Positions 8,200 to 17,201 of a stretch of DNA of 64,000 nt are shown here, in pieces. The translations under genes were made by a program, and so were the position numbers. Under the pieces are notes generated by a model. The model did no database searches and had not been told where the DNA came from. It saw only the letters and a list, made by a program, of their open reading frames with translations. Source of the DNA: Bacteroidota bacterium (lineage in GTDB: Bacteria; Bacteroidota; Bacteroidia; Bacteroidales; F082). Position 1 is the first letter of the stretch; every line of letters begins with the position of its first letter. The stretch lies in the NCBI GenBank assembly GCA_014382445.1, contig JACNJS010000033.1, positions 1 to 64,000 on the forward strand, in the 5' to 3' direction.

Positions 8200-9672
8200 A
8201 TGAAAAATACTTTTCGTTTGATTTTTAGCACGGCTATGATGTTGATTATAACTACCATCGTTTCCCCTACTATACTGAAGGCTTGCGATATATGGGAAGT
8301 GCAGGCAGATGTTATGCCATGTAACAATGCTGGTATGTTTTGGGTGCTCCTCGATTTTGAATTTGAGAATGCAGGTAATGAAGGGTTCCGGGTACAAGGC
8401 AACGGTATTAATTACGGAAATTTTTGGTATGAAAACCTGCCTATTGAAATAGGTCCGCTTGCAGGTGATGGAGTTTCCGTTTACGAGTTTGTTGTAATTG
8501 ATAACCAGTACCAAGATTGCTCAGCCTGGACAGCAATAGATCCGGTGAGTTGCGGAGGTGGTAGTGATTGCTTTATTGGCGAACTTATTATCGATGACCA
8601 TCCTTGTAATGATGAAGGTTATTTTTATGCAATGCTGAACTTTGAATATGAAAATGTAAGTGATGCAGGATTTAATGTTTACGCTAATGACCAGTATCTT
8701 GGCACTTTTAATTATGATGAGCTTCCCTTTGATGTGGGTCCCTTACTTGGCGATGGAGAAACCGTTTATAACTTCCTTGTTGTAGATGCTGTATATGTTG
8801 CCTGCTGCAACTGGAGAGCTATCGACCCCGTAAGTTGTGGTGATGTTGGCGATTGTGTTATCGGACAAATTATTAAAGAAATTGAACCATGTAATGAGGC
8901 AGGAAATTTCTTCGTTTTATTAAATTTTGAATATGCTAATGTAAGTGATGAGGGATTTTCGGTTTTTGTTAACGACAGCCATTTTGGCAATTTCAATTAT
9001 GGAAATCTTCCAATAGAAATTGGCCCTTTGGATGGAGATGGCGTTACTTCATATTCATTTTGGATTAACGACCTTGTTTATAATTATTGCCATAATTCAA
9101 CAGCGATAGAACCTGTAAGTTGCGACGGTAACAATTGCAATATTTGGGATTTGCAGGGAGCAGTATTGCCTTGTAACGACCAGGGCAACTTTTTTGTGTT
9201 ACTCGATTTTGAATATGAAAATGTTGGCGAACAGGGTTTTGCCTTGTATATCAACGACGACTTTATTGGAAACCGCGAATATGGAGCCTTACCTATTGAA
9301 GTTGGACCATTAGTTGGAAATGGAACCACTGAATACGTAATTAGTGTTAGTGATAATGTGTTCGATGATTGTGGCGGACAGCTCACAATTGAACCGGTAG
9401 CCTGTGATTCGGACAACATTTTTATTGGCGATGAACAGATAATCATTTATCCTAATCCTTCAAACGGCACTCTTAATCTCAAATTCAGGGAAGGATTAGC
9501 CACACCTTTAACCCTGGTTATCTATAATTTGAAAGGTGAAGAAATTTACAATGCCGAAAACATCAACACTGAAGAATACGAAGTAAGTCTTCCCAAAAAT
9601 GGCGGAGGTCTTTATTTTTATAAAATCATCAATACTAGTGGCGAATACAAGGGAAAGATCGTTGTTAATTAA
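8200..9672 (+). CDS. Secreted four-repeat cysteine-containing protein with T9SS sorting domain
   Basis: 490 residues. A signal peptide (about 1-28) is followed by four head-to-tail repeats of roughly 95-97 residues and a T9SS type-A domain (about 410-490, starting IIIYPNPSNG). Each repeat begins with C-x-I, has a PCN-(D/E/N)-x-G-x-F motif, a (L/F)(D/N)FEYENV core, a GPL-x-GDG turn, and ends in a DPVSC/EPVSC motif. Cysteines recur at fixed positions (repeat start, PCN, near the YxDC/YxxCC region, and VSC), which suggests intradomain disulfides formed after export. I do not recognise a named family. The repeats look like small beta-sandwich adhesion or binding modules. The neighbouring cargo gene is in the same direction but separated by a terminator. 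Confidence 0.8.
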   Translation: MKNTFRLIFSTAMMLIITTIVSPTILKACDIWEVQADVMPCNNAGMFWVLLDFEFENAGNEGFRVQGNGINYGNFWYENLPIEIGPLAGDGVSVYEFVVIDNQYQDCSAWTAIDPVSCGGGSDCFIGELIIDDHPCNDEGYFYAMLNFEYENVSDAGFNVYANDQYLGTFNYDELPFDVGPLLGDGETVYNFLVVDAVYVACCNWRAIDPVSCGDVGDCVIGQIIKEIEPCNEAGNFFVLLNFEYANVSDEGFSVFVNDSHFGNFNYGNLPIEIGPLDGDGVTSYSFWINDLVYNYCHNSTAIEPVSCDGNNCNIWDLQGAVLPCNDQGNFFVLLDFEYENVGEQGFALYINDDFIGNREYGALPIEVGPLVGNGTTEYVISVSDNVFDDCGGQLTIEPVACDSDNIFIGDEQIIIYPNPSNGTLNLKFREGLATPLTLVIYNLKGEEIYNAENINTEEYEVSLPKNGGGLYFYKIINTSGEYKGKIVVN

Positions 9673-9797
9673 TTTTGAATATTGGTTTGCGTTTTTTTCC
9701 CTTAATGTGAAGAAAATAATAACTATTTCATAATTTTAAAACGTAAATTGTGAGCTCAAAAGAAAGCCAGAAAAAACTTGGCTATAAATCTTTTATA

Positions 9798-10538
9798 ATG
9801 AATAAAATCACAGCACTAATTGTTGACGACGAAAAGGATGCTCGTGATATGTTAGAAAGACGACTAATTGATTTTCCTGAAATTATAGTTATCTCAAAAG
9901 AATCTAATGTGGATAGTGCAATTGCTAAGATAATTGAACACAACCCCGACATTATTTTTCTTGATATTGATATGCCCGGAAAAGATGGTTTCGATCTAAT
10001 TAACGAAATCCGCAGTTTAAATTTAAACCCGACAATAATATTTATAACAGCCTATAACCATGCAATTGAAGCATTTGAACAAGCCGCATTCGATTACTTA
10101 TTGAAACCCATCGACCCCGAACGACTGAAAAAGTCAATCAACAGGTATAAAGTCGAAAAAAATCAGAAAAAATCTGAGGCCAGATTTGAAAAACTTCAAA
10201 CAATATTAAATCAAAATAAAATCAGGTTTAATACACGGACGGGGTGTATGCTGGTGGATACACATAAGATCATTTATTGCCAGGCAAGCGGCAATTATAC
10301 TGAAATAGTATTATCAAATGGCCTGCAAGAAACAGTTTCTCAGCAGCTTGGGCAAGTGGAAAAACTACTGCCACCAGATTTTTTTTTTAGAATCGACAGG
10401 TCGGCAATCATTAACTTAAACTATCTTATAAAAATTGACAGAAGACTAAAATGCTGTGAGCTTTATTATGGCGAAAGAAATATCAAGCTGAAAGCTTCAC
10501 GGGAGAGGCTAAAAAAATTGGAGGGAATGGAAATATAG
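9798..10538 (+). CDS. LytTR-type response regulator
   Basis: 246 residues from the ATG at 9798. A GTG 16 codons upstream is rejected because the receiver domain starts directly at the ATG. The receiver domain (1-120) has the acidic pair Asp10/Asp11, phospho-acceptor Asp56 in IIFLDIDMPG, Thr84 and Lys103 in LLKPID. A LytTR DNA-binding domain follows (about 145-245, with YCQASGNYTEI). Such regulators are normally phosphorylated by a LytS/YehU-type sensor kinase; none is adjacent, so it is an orphan here. Upstream is a T9SS cargo gene, downstream a GC-rich repeat region. A decayed fragment of a paralogue lies at 16287-16418. Confidence 0.92.
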   Translation: MNKITALIVDDEKDARDMLERRLIDFPEIIVISKESNVDSAIAKIIEHNPDIIFLDIDMPGKDGFDLINEIRSLNLNPTIIFITAYNHAIEAFEQAAFDYLLKPIDPERLKKSINRYKVEKNQKKSEARFEKLQTILNQNKIRFNTRTGCMLVDTHKIIYCQASGNYTEIVLSNGLQETVSQQLGQVEKLLPPDFFFRIDRSAIINLNYLIKIDRRLKCCELYYGERNIKLKASRERLKKLEGMEI

Positions 10539-10572
10539 CAAAACCAAACTCCAAGTCCTTGTCCACCTGAGC

Positions 10573-10630
10573 CCTTGTCCTCCTGAGTGCAAGCGCAGGC
10601 AAGTGCGGCAGGGCGAGCGAAGGAACTCTT
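10573..10630. repeat. GC-rich intergenic repeat, copy 1
   Basis: A stretch markedly richer in GC than its surroundings, sharing CCTTGTCCTCCT and AGGGCGAGCGAAGG with a second copy at 10719-10772. A further partial copy of the CCTTGTCC(A/T)CCTGAG head lies just upstream, around 10554-10570. It contains no ORF. The rest of 10539-10953 holds only AT-rich DNA between the response regulator and the small lipoprotein genes. Confidence 0.7.
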
Positions 10631-10718
10631 TTCGAATCATACAATAAAGATTCTTCACTCTCCACCCGCAAGGCTTACGCAAATCCATTCAGAAGGACAA
10701 ATATGCCATATTGCGTGT

Positions 10719-10772
10719 CCTTGTCCTCCTGCAAGCGCTGGCTAGTGTGGTAGGGCGAGCGAAGGCACTCTA
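10719..10772. repeat. GC-rich intergenic repeat, copy 2
   Basis: Imperfect direct repeat of 10573-10630 in the same orientation, with identical CCTTGTCCTCCT and AGGGCGAGCGAAGG blocks and GCAAGCGC(A/T)GGC between them. Probably a repetitive extragenic element. Confidence 0.7.
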
Positions 10773-10953
10773 TCTTAATATATGCTTCTCTACTCTCAGC
10801 ATCACAAACCAAATTACACTTTAAAACAACAACCCAATACTTTCATACAATAACCCTATCTCCATATACAATAAGGCTAAAAACTTTTGTTTTTTCGTCT
10901 TTTTGTTTTTTCCTTTGTTATTAAAATATTTTATAAATTAAATACAAATAATC

Positions 10954-11274
10954 ATGAGAAATTTTACTATTATCGGAATTATTATCATTTTCAGCATCTT
11001 AATTTTATCAGGGTGCAATAAAGATGAAACAAAAATCAGAGCGAAAAACATTGACGGATTTTCAAGGATAGAAAATGTTACAGTTGGACCAGTCAGTTTT
11101 GGGACTCTTAGTGTGGGTGAAACTACTTCATACAAAGCAATAACTGAGGGAACTCACAATGTTTCCTGGAAATGGCCAACTGGAACAGGTATGGATGATA
11201 AAGTTACAATTTCAGGAACAGGTAAATATACTTTAAATGTAACAACATTAGGAGTTTCATTAGTTAAAGATTGA
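10954..11274 (+). CDS. Small lipoprotein, hypothetical
   Basis: 106 residues with a lipoprotein signal (ILILSGC). The mature part of about 80 residues alternates short strands (VTVGPVSFGTLSVGE, KYTLNVTTLG) and is probably a small beta-sandwich. First of three tandem small lipoprotein genes. Its stop codon nearly abuts the next start (ATG at 11280), so they are likely one transcript. No specific family recognised. Confidence 0.75.
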   Translation: MRNFTIIGIIIIFSILILSGCNKDETKIRAKNIDGFSRIENVTVGPVSFGTLSVGETTSYKAITEGTHNVSWKWPTGTGMDDKVTISGTGKYTLNVTTLGVSLVKD

Positions 11275-11279
11275 AAAAT

Positions 11280-11633
11280 ATGTACAGATTAATTTTATTG
11301 CTTGTTATTGTTTTTCTATTGGGGAATTGCTCCAAAAATGATGATGAAAACGATAATCCTAAAGGAACGGTAACTTATGAAGTTAATTGTGACAAAACAG
11401 GATTGTTTATTACTTACTTTGAAAATGGTTATTCCTACCAAAAGGATATTGAAACCTCAAATTGGCAAATTAATTTTGAAGCCTTTTCCGGGGATTATGT
11501 ATACCTGCAAGCTATGGCCAAAAACCCAGATGAAAATTTAAGTATAAAAATTGAATGGAAAAATAAGATATTTAAACAAAAATCAGCAGAAGGTAATTTT
11601 CCTCAGGCATCTATTACTGGTTATTTAGATTAA
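11280..11633 (+). CDS. Small MmpS-like lipoprotein
   Basis: 117 residues from the ATG at 11280; a TTG at 11271 would overlap the upstream stop codon and is less likely. Lipobox LLGNC. The mature domain runs GTVTYEVNCDKTG...ITYFENG, then a SGDYVYLQAMAKN segment, then a strand pair ending SITGYLD. This pattern recalls the MmpS-like beta-sandwich domain found in small Bacteroidota lipoproteins. Its role is unknown. It sits 5 bases after the previous lipoprotein gene and 33 before the next. Confidence 0.7.
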   Translation: MYRLILLLVIVFLLGNCSKNDDENDNPKGTVTYEVNCDKTGLFITYFENGYSYQKDIETSNWQINFEAFSGDYVYLQAMAKNPDENLSIKIEWKNKIFKQKSAEGNFPQASITGYLD

Positions 11634-11666
11634 TATTAATCATTTATTTATATTAAAGATTTAAAA

Positions 11667-12008
11667 ATGAAAACGGCAAATATTTTATTATCAGTTATGA
11701 TTTTCTCTAGTTGTTTAATTGTCTCATTTTTTTCTTGTAATAAAGAAAGTAATGAGTTTTGTGAAATAAACAATACTGGCACAATTTGGGTTTTTAACAA
11801 TTCCTCTTTTAACAATATTAAGGTATATATCGATAATATGTATTGTAAAACAATAGATGAAGGAGAAGGGTATTCGAATGAAAATTCTTCGACCGGATCA
11901 CATTATATTTATTGTGAAGTAAATACTGGGGGGACTACGTTTTATTGGGAAAAAAATATGAATCTTGCAGCATGTGATACTTATAAATTTACGTTGACAA
12001 ATAAATAA
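11667..12008 (+). CDS. Small lipoprotein, hypothetical
   Basis: 113 residues with a hydrophobic N-terminus ending in SFFSC, the probable lipidation site. The short mature domain has four further cysteines (FCEINN, MYCKT, YIYCEV, LAACDT), enough for two disulfides, and several short strands. Third member of the tandem lipoprotein set. The region 12009-12290 after it is AT-rich with only a weak hairpin near 12101-12128 and no gene. Confidence 0.72.
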   Translation: MKTANILLSVMIFSSCLIVSFFSCNKESNEFCEINNTGTIWVFNNSSFNNIKVYIDNMYCKTIDEGEGYSNENSSTGSHYIYCEVNTGGTTFYWEKNMNLAACDTYKFTLTNK

Positions 12009-12290
12009 TAAAAATCATGAAATTTATTGTGTCAATGAAGTATAATAAATTGCAGGAGAAGACATTATATGCATGTAAAAGTCATGATCCATAGAATACA
12101 TAGAGTATTTTATACGTAGTAAACTCTAGATAAACAGCTGTTATGATTGGCTGTAATCGGACAGATAAACTAAATTTTAATCCAGCCTTTGTCAACTATT
12201 TTAATGTAGAACACATTTGTTAATTTTCATTAAAAATGTATTAATTGCAAACAATTTATAAAAAATTATTTTTAGCAAGTATATGATAGA

Positions 12291-12923
12291 ATGAAAAAAA
12301 TAATCCCTTTTTTATTTTTGTGTTATTTTTCAACTCTTTTAATAGTAAATGATGTAAATGCACAGTTTTTTGGGATATCCGGACAATATAATACTCTACT
12401 GAAATCGTTTGGAGGTAGTGGAAAATATTTAATGGAAAATATTAGTGTCGAGGGTATTTATTATTTCACAGGCAACAAAACATCTGACTTTGATTCCCAT
12501 TACAACACTCCAATAAATTTCGAATTTAAAAATGCATGGTTTGTTGGTGGGCAATACAATTTCTTGCTATCTGATGAAAAGGATATAATCAGCAATTTTT
12601 ATTTAGGAGGAGGGTACTTTAGGTATGATATAAAAGTTGATGCAAATCCAAATACGCAAATTGCCTCTGGTACGAACGAAGCAAACATTTATATTTCTAC
12701 GATAGATGGGCATCTAGGGTATGTATATGGTAAAAAATTATTTATAGACATTAAGCTTGGATATTTGTTAAATACAAAAGCTAAGGGATCATTTACTATT
12801 GAATATGAAGATGAATTTGGCAACTATGAATCAGCAACAGTTGATATGTCAGAGTTCAATGAAAAATTAATTAACAACACCTATTTTACAATTGGAATAG
12901 GGTATTTCATAAATCTGGAATAA
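12291..12923 (+). CDS. Outer-membrane beta-barrel protein (porin-like fold)
   Basis: 210 residues with a signal peptide cleaved near NAQ25. The rest alternates amphipathic strands with short turns (GISGQYNTLLK, NFYLGGGYFRYDIK, LFIDIKLGYLLN) and ends in a strand with aromatic residues (YFTIGIGYFINLE), the layout of the OmpW/OprF-like small barrels common in Bacteroidota. Substrate unknown. It precedes a large PQQ-propeller gene by 42 bases and is probably cotranscribed with it. Confidence 0.75.
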   Translation: MKKIIPFLFLCYFSTLLIVNDVNAQFFGISGQYNTLLKSFGGSGKYLMENISVEGIYYFTGNKTSDFDSHYNTPINFEFKNAWFVGGQYNFLLSDEKDIISNFYLGGGYFRYDIKVDANPNTQIASGTNEANIYISTIDGHLGYVYGKKLFIDIKLGYLLNTKAKGSFTIEYEDEFGNYESATVDMSEFNEKLINNTYFTIGIGYFINLE

Positions 12924-12965
12924 TTAAGTCATATTTTAATAAATACATTTTTAGCAACTAAAATT

Positions 12966-15900
12966 ATGAAACTTATAACATATTTAGTAGTTTTCCAGTT
13001 TAGTATTACTTTAAGCGTAAATGCTCAATGGCCTATGCATCACCATGATTCAAAAGGTACTAATTCAACAAATTATTATGGACCATCAGATGGTTATGTT
13101 GCATGGGGTAAAAAGAATTTCGGTGAAGTAATTCTAAGCCCTGTAATTGATAACGGTCAAATATATATTAGTAATGGCGAGGAGTTTTTTTGTTACGATA
13201 CTAATGGGGATGTTTTATGGAGTTATCCAATACATACATCTTTTGCGTCAACTTCGTATCCTGCGATTGGGCAGAATGGAACTGTATATATAGGTTGTAC
13301 AGAAGATAACCTATTATACGCAATTAATCCAGATTCGACTCTAAAATGGACATTTCAAACAGAAAGTTATCCCCAAACACCTGTTATTCAAAATAATAAA
13401 ATATACATAACTGATTGGGAAAACATATATTCAATAAATGAAAATGGCAATTTGAATTGGAGTGCCGAATATGGAGGCAGGAATTCTATACCGGTTGTTG
13501 ATAATGAAAATAACGTTTACGTTTCAACAGGTAATCGAATAAATGCGTTTTCTGATCAAGGAGAATTAACATGGTATTATTCAGAGTATCCTTATGAGAT
13601 ATGCACTTCACCAACATTGTACAATAACAAACTATTTTTTGCTCAGAAAGAAAAGATAACTGTTCTTGATTTGGATGGAAACTTATTATGGAAAAACACA
13701 ATTGATGGAAGTAAAATATTGAGTGCTTTATGTATTGATAATGGATTTATATATTTAACAACAGCAAATGATATTTTGTATAAAATCGAAGCTATTCAAG
13801 GTGGTGATATTATATGGAGTTATTATGTAGGAAACGTACCAGATCAATCCACTCCAATTATTGATAATACTGGAACTGTTTATTATTTAAGAAATGGAGA
13901 TTTTGGAGATTATTATTCAAGTAAACTTTTTGCTATTATGCCTAGTGGAGAACTAAAATGGCAATTAAATTTAGCAATCAGCAACACAAATAACGATTAT
14001 AACTACAAATATGGTACACCAATTATTGGTTCAGATAATGCAATTTATTGTTATACAAGGAACGGGGTTTTATATAAAATTACAGAAGAAAATGAAATTC
14101 AGGTACAGCTTGAAGGTTCACCATGGCCAATGACCTTCAATAATCCTCAATTAACGTCTAAATCTCAACTTAATGGGCCAGAAACAGCAAAATTGGACTG
14201 GACTTATGAATGTGGGGATAATGATATTGGGCATATTGTGCTTGGGCCCAGTGGTGACATTTTTTTCTCAGTCGATTCCAGGTTGCGAAGTATTGATGCA
14301 AATGGCGAGCTAAATTGGTATGGGGCTTATGGATCTGATGATGCTCTTCTAATCACAAATGACTCTACAATTTTTGGTGTTGTACAAAATGATAATTACA
14401 GGGATGCCTTAATTATGTATAACACAATTGGCGACTATCTTGGATGGGGTGGACATAATTATTGGGGGTGGGATTCCAAAATTTCAGGTTTGAACATTAA
14501 CAATAATAGATCCCAAATATTATACTCATTTCAATCCGGAGGAGGCAGGTTAAGTTGTATGTACCCATTAAATTCAATTGGTTGGTTAACTCGTTTTGAT
14601 GAATCAGAAAGTTCTGCTCCTGTTATCGACCATGATGGCAGGTTTCTTTGTGTTACTAAATCGAAACAATTAGTTCGTTATTTGTCAAATGGTGAGATTT
14701 TAGATAATAAAGAAATTGATTTTGATGTTGATGGTGATTATTTAATAGTAACTCCACCTATGATTGACATAAATAATAATAGCTATTTCGTGATATCTTC
14801 ATATGATATGGATACTAGTGTAATATTCTCATATAATGAATCCGGTATTTTGAAATGGAAATGCTCCATTGAAAATGATTTTGCTAAGGACGGAATTCCC
14901 TTGACACTTTATAGAGATTCATCTGTTATTTTTCAATCAGCAAAGGATAACTTATATATGATAGATAGCATAGGAACAATATGTTGGTCGATAAATGAAA
15001 ATAACTATTGGGAGTTTAATTTTACAGCTCCTATTGTTGATCAATCAAATAATATATTTTATGCAGCAAATGAGTTCGTTCGTTCAGTTTCTTCTGAGGG
15101 TCAAATAAACTGGGAAATAGATGCAATATTTGATGTTGATGTGGGACCAATTCTGAGCTTTGATAAACAATTATTGGTAGGAGCAGGACATTATTTGCAC
15201 AGTATTACACCATGTAAAGACCTAATCATTGTGAACCAACCAGAGGATAGTGAAGTATGTTTAGGTGATAATTTCAATTTGACTATAAATGCACATGGTT
15301 CCGAACCAATTGAATATCAGTGGTACGGACCAAACGGTTATATTTCAGGAGCAAATAGTGCAATAATGGAAATAACAAATATAGATTTCAGTGACGAAGG
15401 AGAATATTATTGCCTATTATCAAATCCATGTGGATCTCTAGAGTCTGAAAATTGTTATATTGATGTTATTCAGGTAGATGTAGATGAAATTATTGGTCCT
15501 GACGAAGTATTTGCTGGCGACACAAGTATTTATTCAGTTGTCGGCCCATCTACATCATCTTTTAATTGGGAGGTAAATACTAAAGGTGAGATTATTAACG
15601 GAGCTAATAGTCAAGTTGTTTGGGTAAAATGGATTGAACAGGGTGATGGCAGGTTAGGAGTAGTAGAAACAAATGAAATTGGCTGTGAAAGTGAAATGAC
15701 AATAATAGATGTCTTAATAAAACCAACAGCAATATTTGATGCATTCTTTAATCCATCTGTAGTATACAATTCCAATAATCAAACAATTTTAATAAATGCA
15801 AATAGTACCGATTCTGAAGCATTATTATTATTATTCACTTTAAATGGCAAGCTATTACAAGAACATTCTATTAAACTTACACCACAAAAAGCTACTGTAA

Positions 15901-15989
15901 CAAAATTGTTAGATCTTCCAAAAGGAATATTGATAGGATTTTTGAAGTATAATGGAAGTATTCAATCAATTAAAATTAATAATTTTTAA
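12966..15989 (+). CDS. Giant secreted PQQ-like beta-propeller protein with Ig-like domain
   Basis: 1007 residues with a signal peptide cleaved after VNAQ. Residues about 22-380 and about 395-750 form two PQQ-like propellers, seen as repeated 'G.(L/V).W.Y' blade ends such as NGDVLWSYPI and DGNLLWKNTI. Residues about 755-840 form an Ig-like domain with the DEGEYYC core and its cysteine partner. A PKD/Ig-like segment and a divergent C-terminal domain (about 920-1007, with LLLLFTLNGKLLQ and LPKGILIGFLKYNG) follow. The C-terminus resembles a T9SS type-A sorting domain but lacks the clear YPNP start, so T9SS export is probable rather than certain. Base composition is more AT-rich than the housekeeping genes. 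Confidence 0.78.
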   Translation: MKLITYLVVFQFSITLSVNAQWPMHHHDSKGTNSTNYYGPSDGYVAWGKKNFGEVILSPVIDNGQIYISNGEEFFCYDTNGDVLWSYPIHTSFASTSYPAIGQNGTVYIGCTEDNLLYAINPDSTLKWTFQTESYPQTPVIQNNKIYITDWENIYSINENGNLNWSAEYGGRNSIPVVDNENNVYVSTGNRINAFSDQGELTWYYSEYPYEICTSPTLYNNKLFFAQKEKITVLDLDGNLLWKNTIDGSKILSALCIDNGFIYLTTANDILYKIEAIQGGDIIWSYYVGNVPDQSTPIIDNTGTVYYLRNGDFGDYYSSKLFAIMPSGELKWQLNLAISNTNNDYNYKYGTPIIGSDNAIYCYTRNGVLYKITEENEIQVQLEGSPWPMTFNNPQLTSKSQLNGPETAKLDWTYECGDNDIGHIVLGPSGDIFFSVDSRLRSIDANGELNWYGAYGSDDALLITNDSTIFGVVQNDNYRDALIMYNTIGDYLGWGGHNYWGWDSKISGLNINNNRSQILYSFQSGGGRLSCMYPLNSIGWLTRFDESESSAPVIDHDGRFLCVTKSKQLVRYLSNGEILDNKEIDFDVDGDYLIVTPPMIDINNNSYFVISSYDMDTSVIFSYNESGILKWKCSIENDFAKDGIPLTLYRDSSVIFQSAKDNLYMIDSIGTICWSINENNYWEFNFTAPIVDQSNNIFYAANEFVRSVSSEGQINWEIDAIFDVDVGPILSFDKQLLVGAGHYLHSITPCKDLIIVNQPEDSEVCLGDNFNLTINAHGSEPIEYQWYGPNGYISGANSAIMEITNIDFSDEGEYYCLLSNPCGSLESENCYIDVIQVDVDEIIGPDEVFAGDTSIYSVVGPSTSSFNWEVNTKGEIINGANSQVVWVKWIEQGDGRLGVVETNEIGCESEMTIIDVLIKPTAIFDAFFNPSVVYNSNNQTILINANSTDSEALLLLFTLNGKLLQEHSIKLTPQKATVTKLLDLPKGILIGFLKYNGSIQSIKINNF

Positions 15990-16286
15990 CTCAGATTAAT
16001 TGGAAATTGTTACCAGAAACTAAAAGTACACAACTTTCGGTAAGTTGACATACATAAAAAAAACGGCAATCAAGAATACACCCATCAGGCAAGTCTTAAG
16101 CATAACCTGTGCGATAGGATTTGTGCTTTATCACCAACAACCTACTATTCAGATAACTGAACTTTGAGCAAGCAGAAAATTAATAAATTCAGAACTCCTG
16201 ACCCTCTAATGAAAAAACAGTTGTTTCAGAATCTTTCATCGTAAATAAAAAAGTCGCAGATTGCATAAAAAACGAATGTTTGCAGA

Positions 16287-16418
16287 TGCAATTACCGATT
16301 TTCTACCGACAACCAGATTGATATTTAATGAATCCTATTGAAACCGACCGCTTAAAAAAAGCAATTAACAGGTATAAATTAGAAAAGAAAACAGATAATC
16401 TAACAGATAAAATTGAAA
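16287..16418 (+). pseudogene. Fragment of a LytTR-type response regulator
   Basis: About 40 codons resemble residues 89-137 of the intact regulator at 9798-10538. After an AI-x-DF start and one frameshift with a stop, the sequence reads DYLMNPIETDRLKKAINRY, against DYLLKPIDPERLKKSINRY in the intact protein. Neither the phosphorylation site nor the DNA-binding domain remains. It is joined directly to a truncated IS5-type transposase. The preceding stretch, 15990-16286, holds nothing I can recognise. Confidence 0.72.
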
Positions 16419-16421
16419 AAT

Positions 16422-17004
16422 ACTGGACAATCAGGTATTCCAATCCGTACTATGGTTGGATTATTGTTACTAAAAAGGATTTATAACTTGGGTGATGAAA
16501 CAGTTATGGCTCAATGGCTTCAAAATCCCTATTTCCAATATTTTTGTGGTGAGGCCGAGTTTCAATGGGAATACCCATGTGATCCTTCTGACCTTGTTCA
16601 CTTTCGTAAACGCATTGGTGAGGATGGAGCTGAAAAAATATTTCAGGTATCCGTAGAAACCAGAAAAGATGAGATAAAGACCAAAGACGTATTAGTTGAT
16701 ACAACAACACAGGAAAAAAACATTACTTATCCTACAGATGCTAAACTATTACTAAAGGTAATCCGGTTGTGTAACAAAATTGCAAAGCAAAAGAACATTA
16801 CCCAACGCCAGAGCTACAAACGTACGATAAAGAAATTATCTTAAAGGCATGGTTGGCAACGATATAAACGCAAATTTAGCAGCAGCTGGATTCAATTTCA
16901 GGGGATTACTCAATAAAATTAAAGAACAAATATTTTGGACATTATTTTCAATCCACGAAATATGCAACCCCAGAACATTAAACAAGCATATATATTGTTC
17001 GTAA
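16422..17004 (+). pseudogene. Degraded IS5-family transposase (5' truncated, internally deleted)
   Basis: Codons from 16422 read GQSGIPIRTMVGLLLLKRIY, then NPYFQYFCGE, CDPSDLVHFRKRIGE and a DTTTQEKNITYPTDA segment. This is the N-terminal DUF772 region plus the first catalytic Asp region of IS5-type transposases. The frame ends at 16844 and another frame continues KGMVGNDINANLAAAGFNF to a stop at 17002-17004, matching the usual extreme C-terminus. The start of the protein and the middle with the second Asp and the Glu are missing, so the element cannot be active. No terminal inverted repeats were found. Confidence 0.8.
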
Positions 17005-17017
17005 GGATCGACTAAGT

Positions 17018-17201
17018 AGCTTCATTATTATTCTTTTAAAACAATCATTTTTTTAAATGCTTTGCAATATTCTGTTGATATTGAATAGAAATAGATTCCA
17101 CTAGACCAATTTTCTGTTTCTAAGGAAATTGAATGTGAACCTTTTGATCGATTAAATAAGTAACCATTATAAATCCTCTTTCCTGATAAATCAATTATTT
17201 C
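17018..17201. repeat. Left copy of 184-bp perfect direct repeat (long target-site duplication)
   Basis: Identical base for base to 18804-18987. The last base is C in both copies and could alternatively belong to the inverted repeat, making the duplication 183 bp. This copy holds an orphan 3' end of the T9SS propeller gene: about the last 57 codons, minus strand, stop at 17028-17030, plus 10 bases beyond. It lies immediately outside the left end of the IS1634-type element. Confidence 0.95.

Noticed and set aside
9084-9446. Minus-strand ORF of 120 codons
   Set aside because: It is an antisense shadow of the repeat protein. The same shadow recurs over other repeats, as expected for a repeated sequence.
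9750-9797. GTG start 16 codons upstream of the response regulator
   Set aside because: Receiver domains normally start a few residues before the acidic pair, and the ATG at 9798 fits this exactly.
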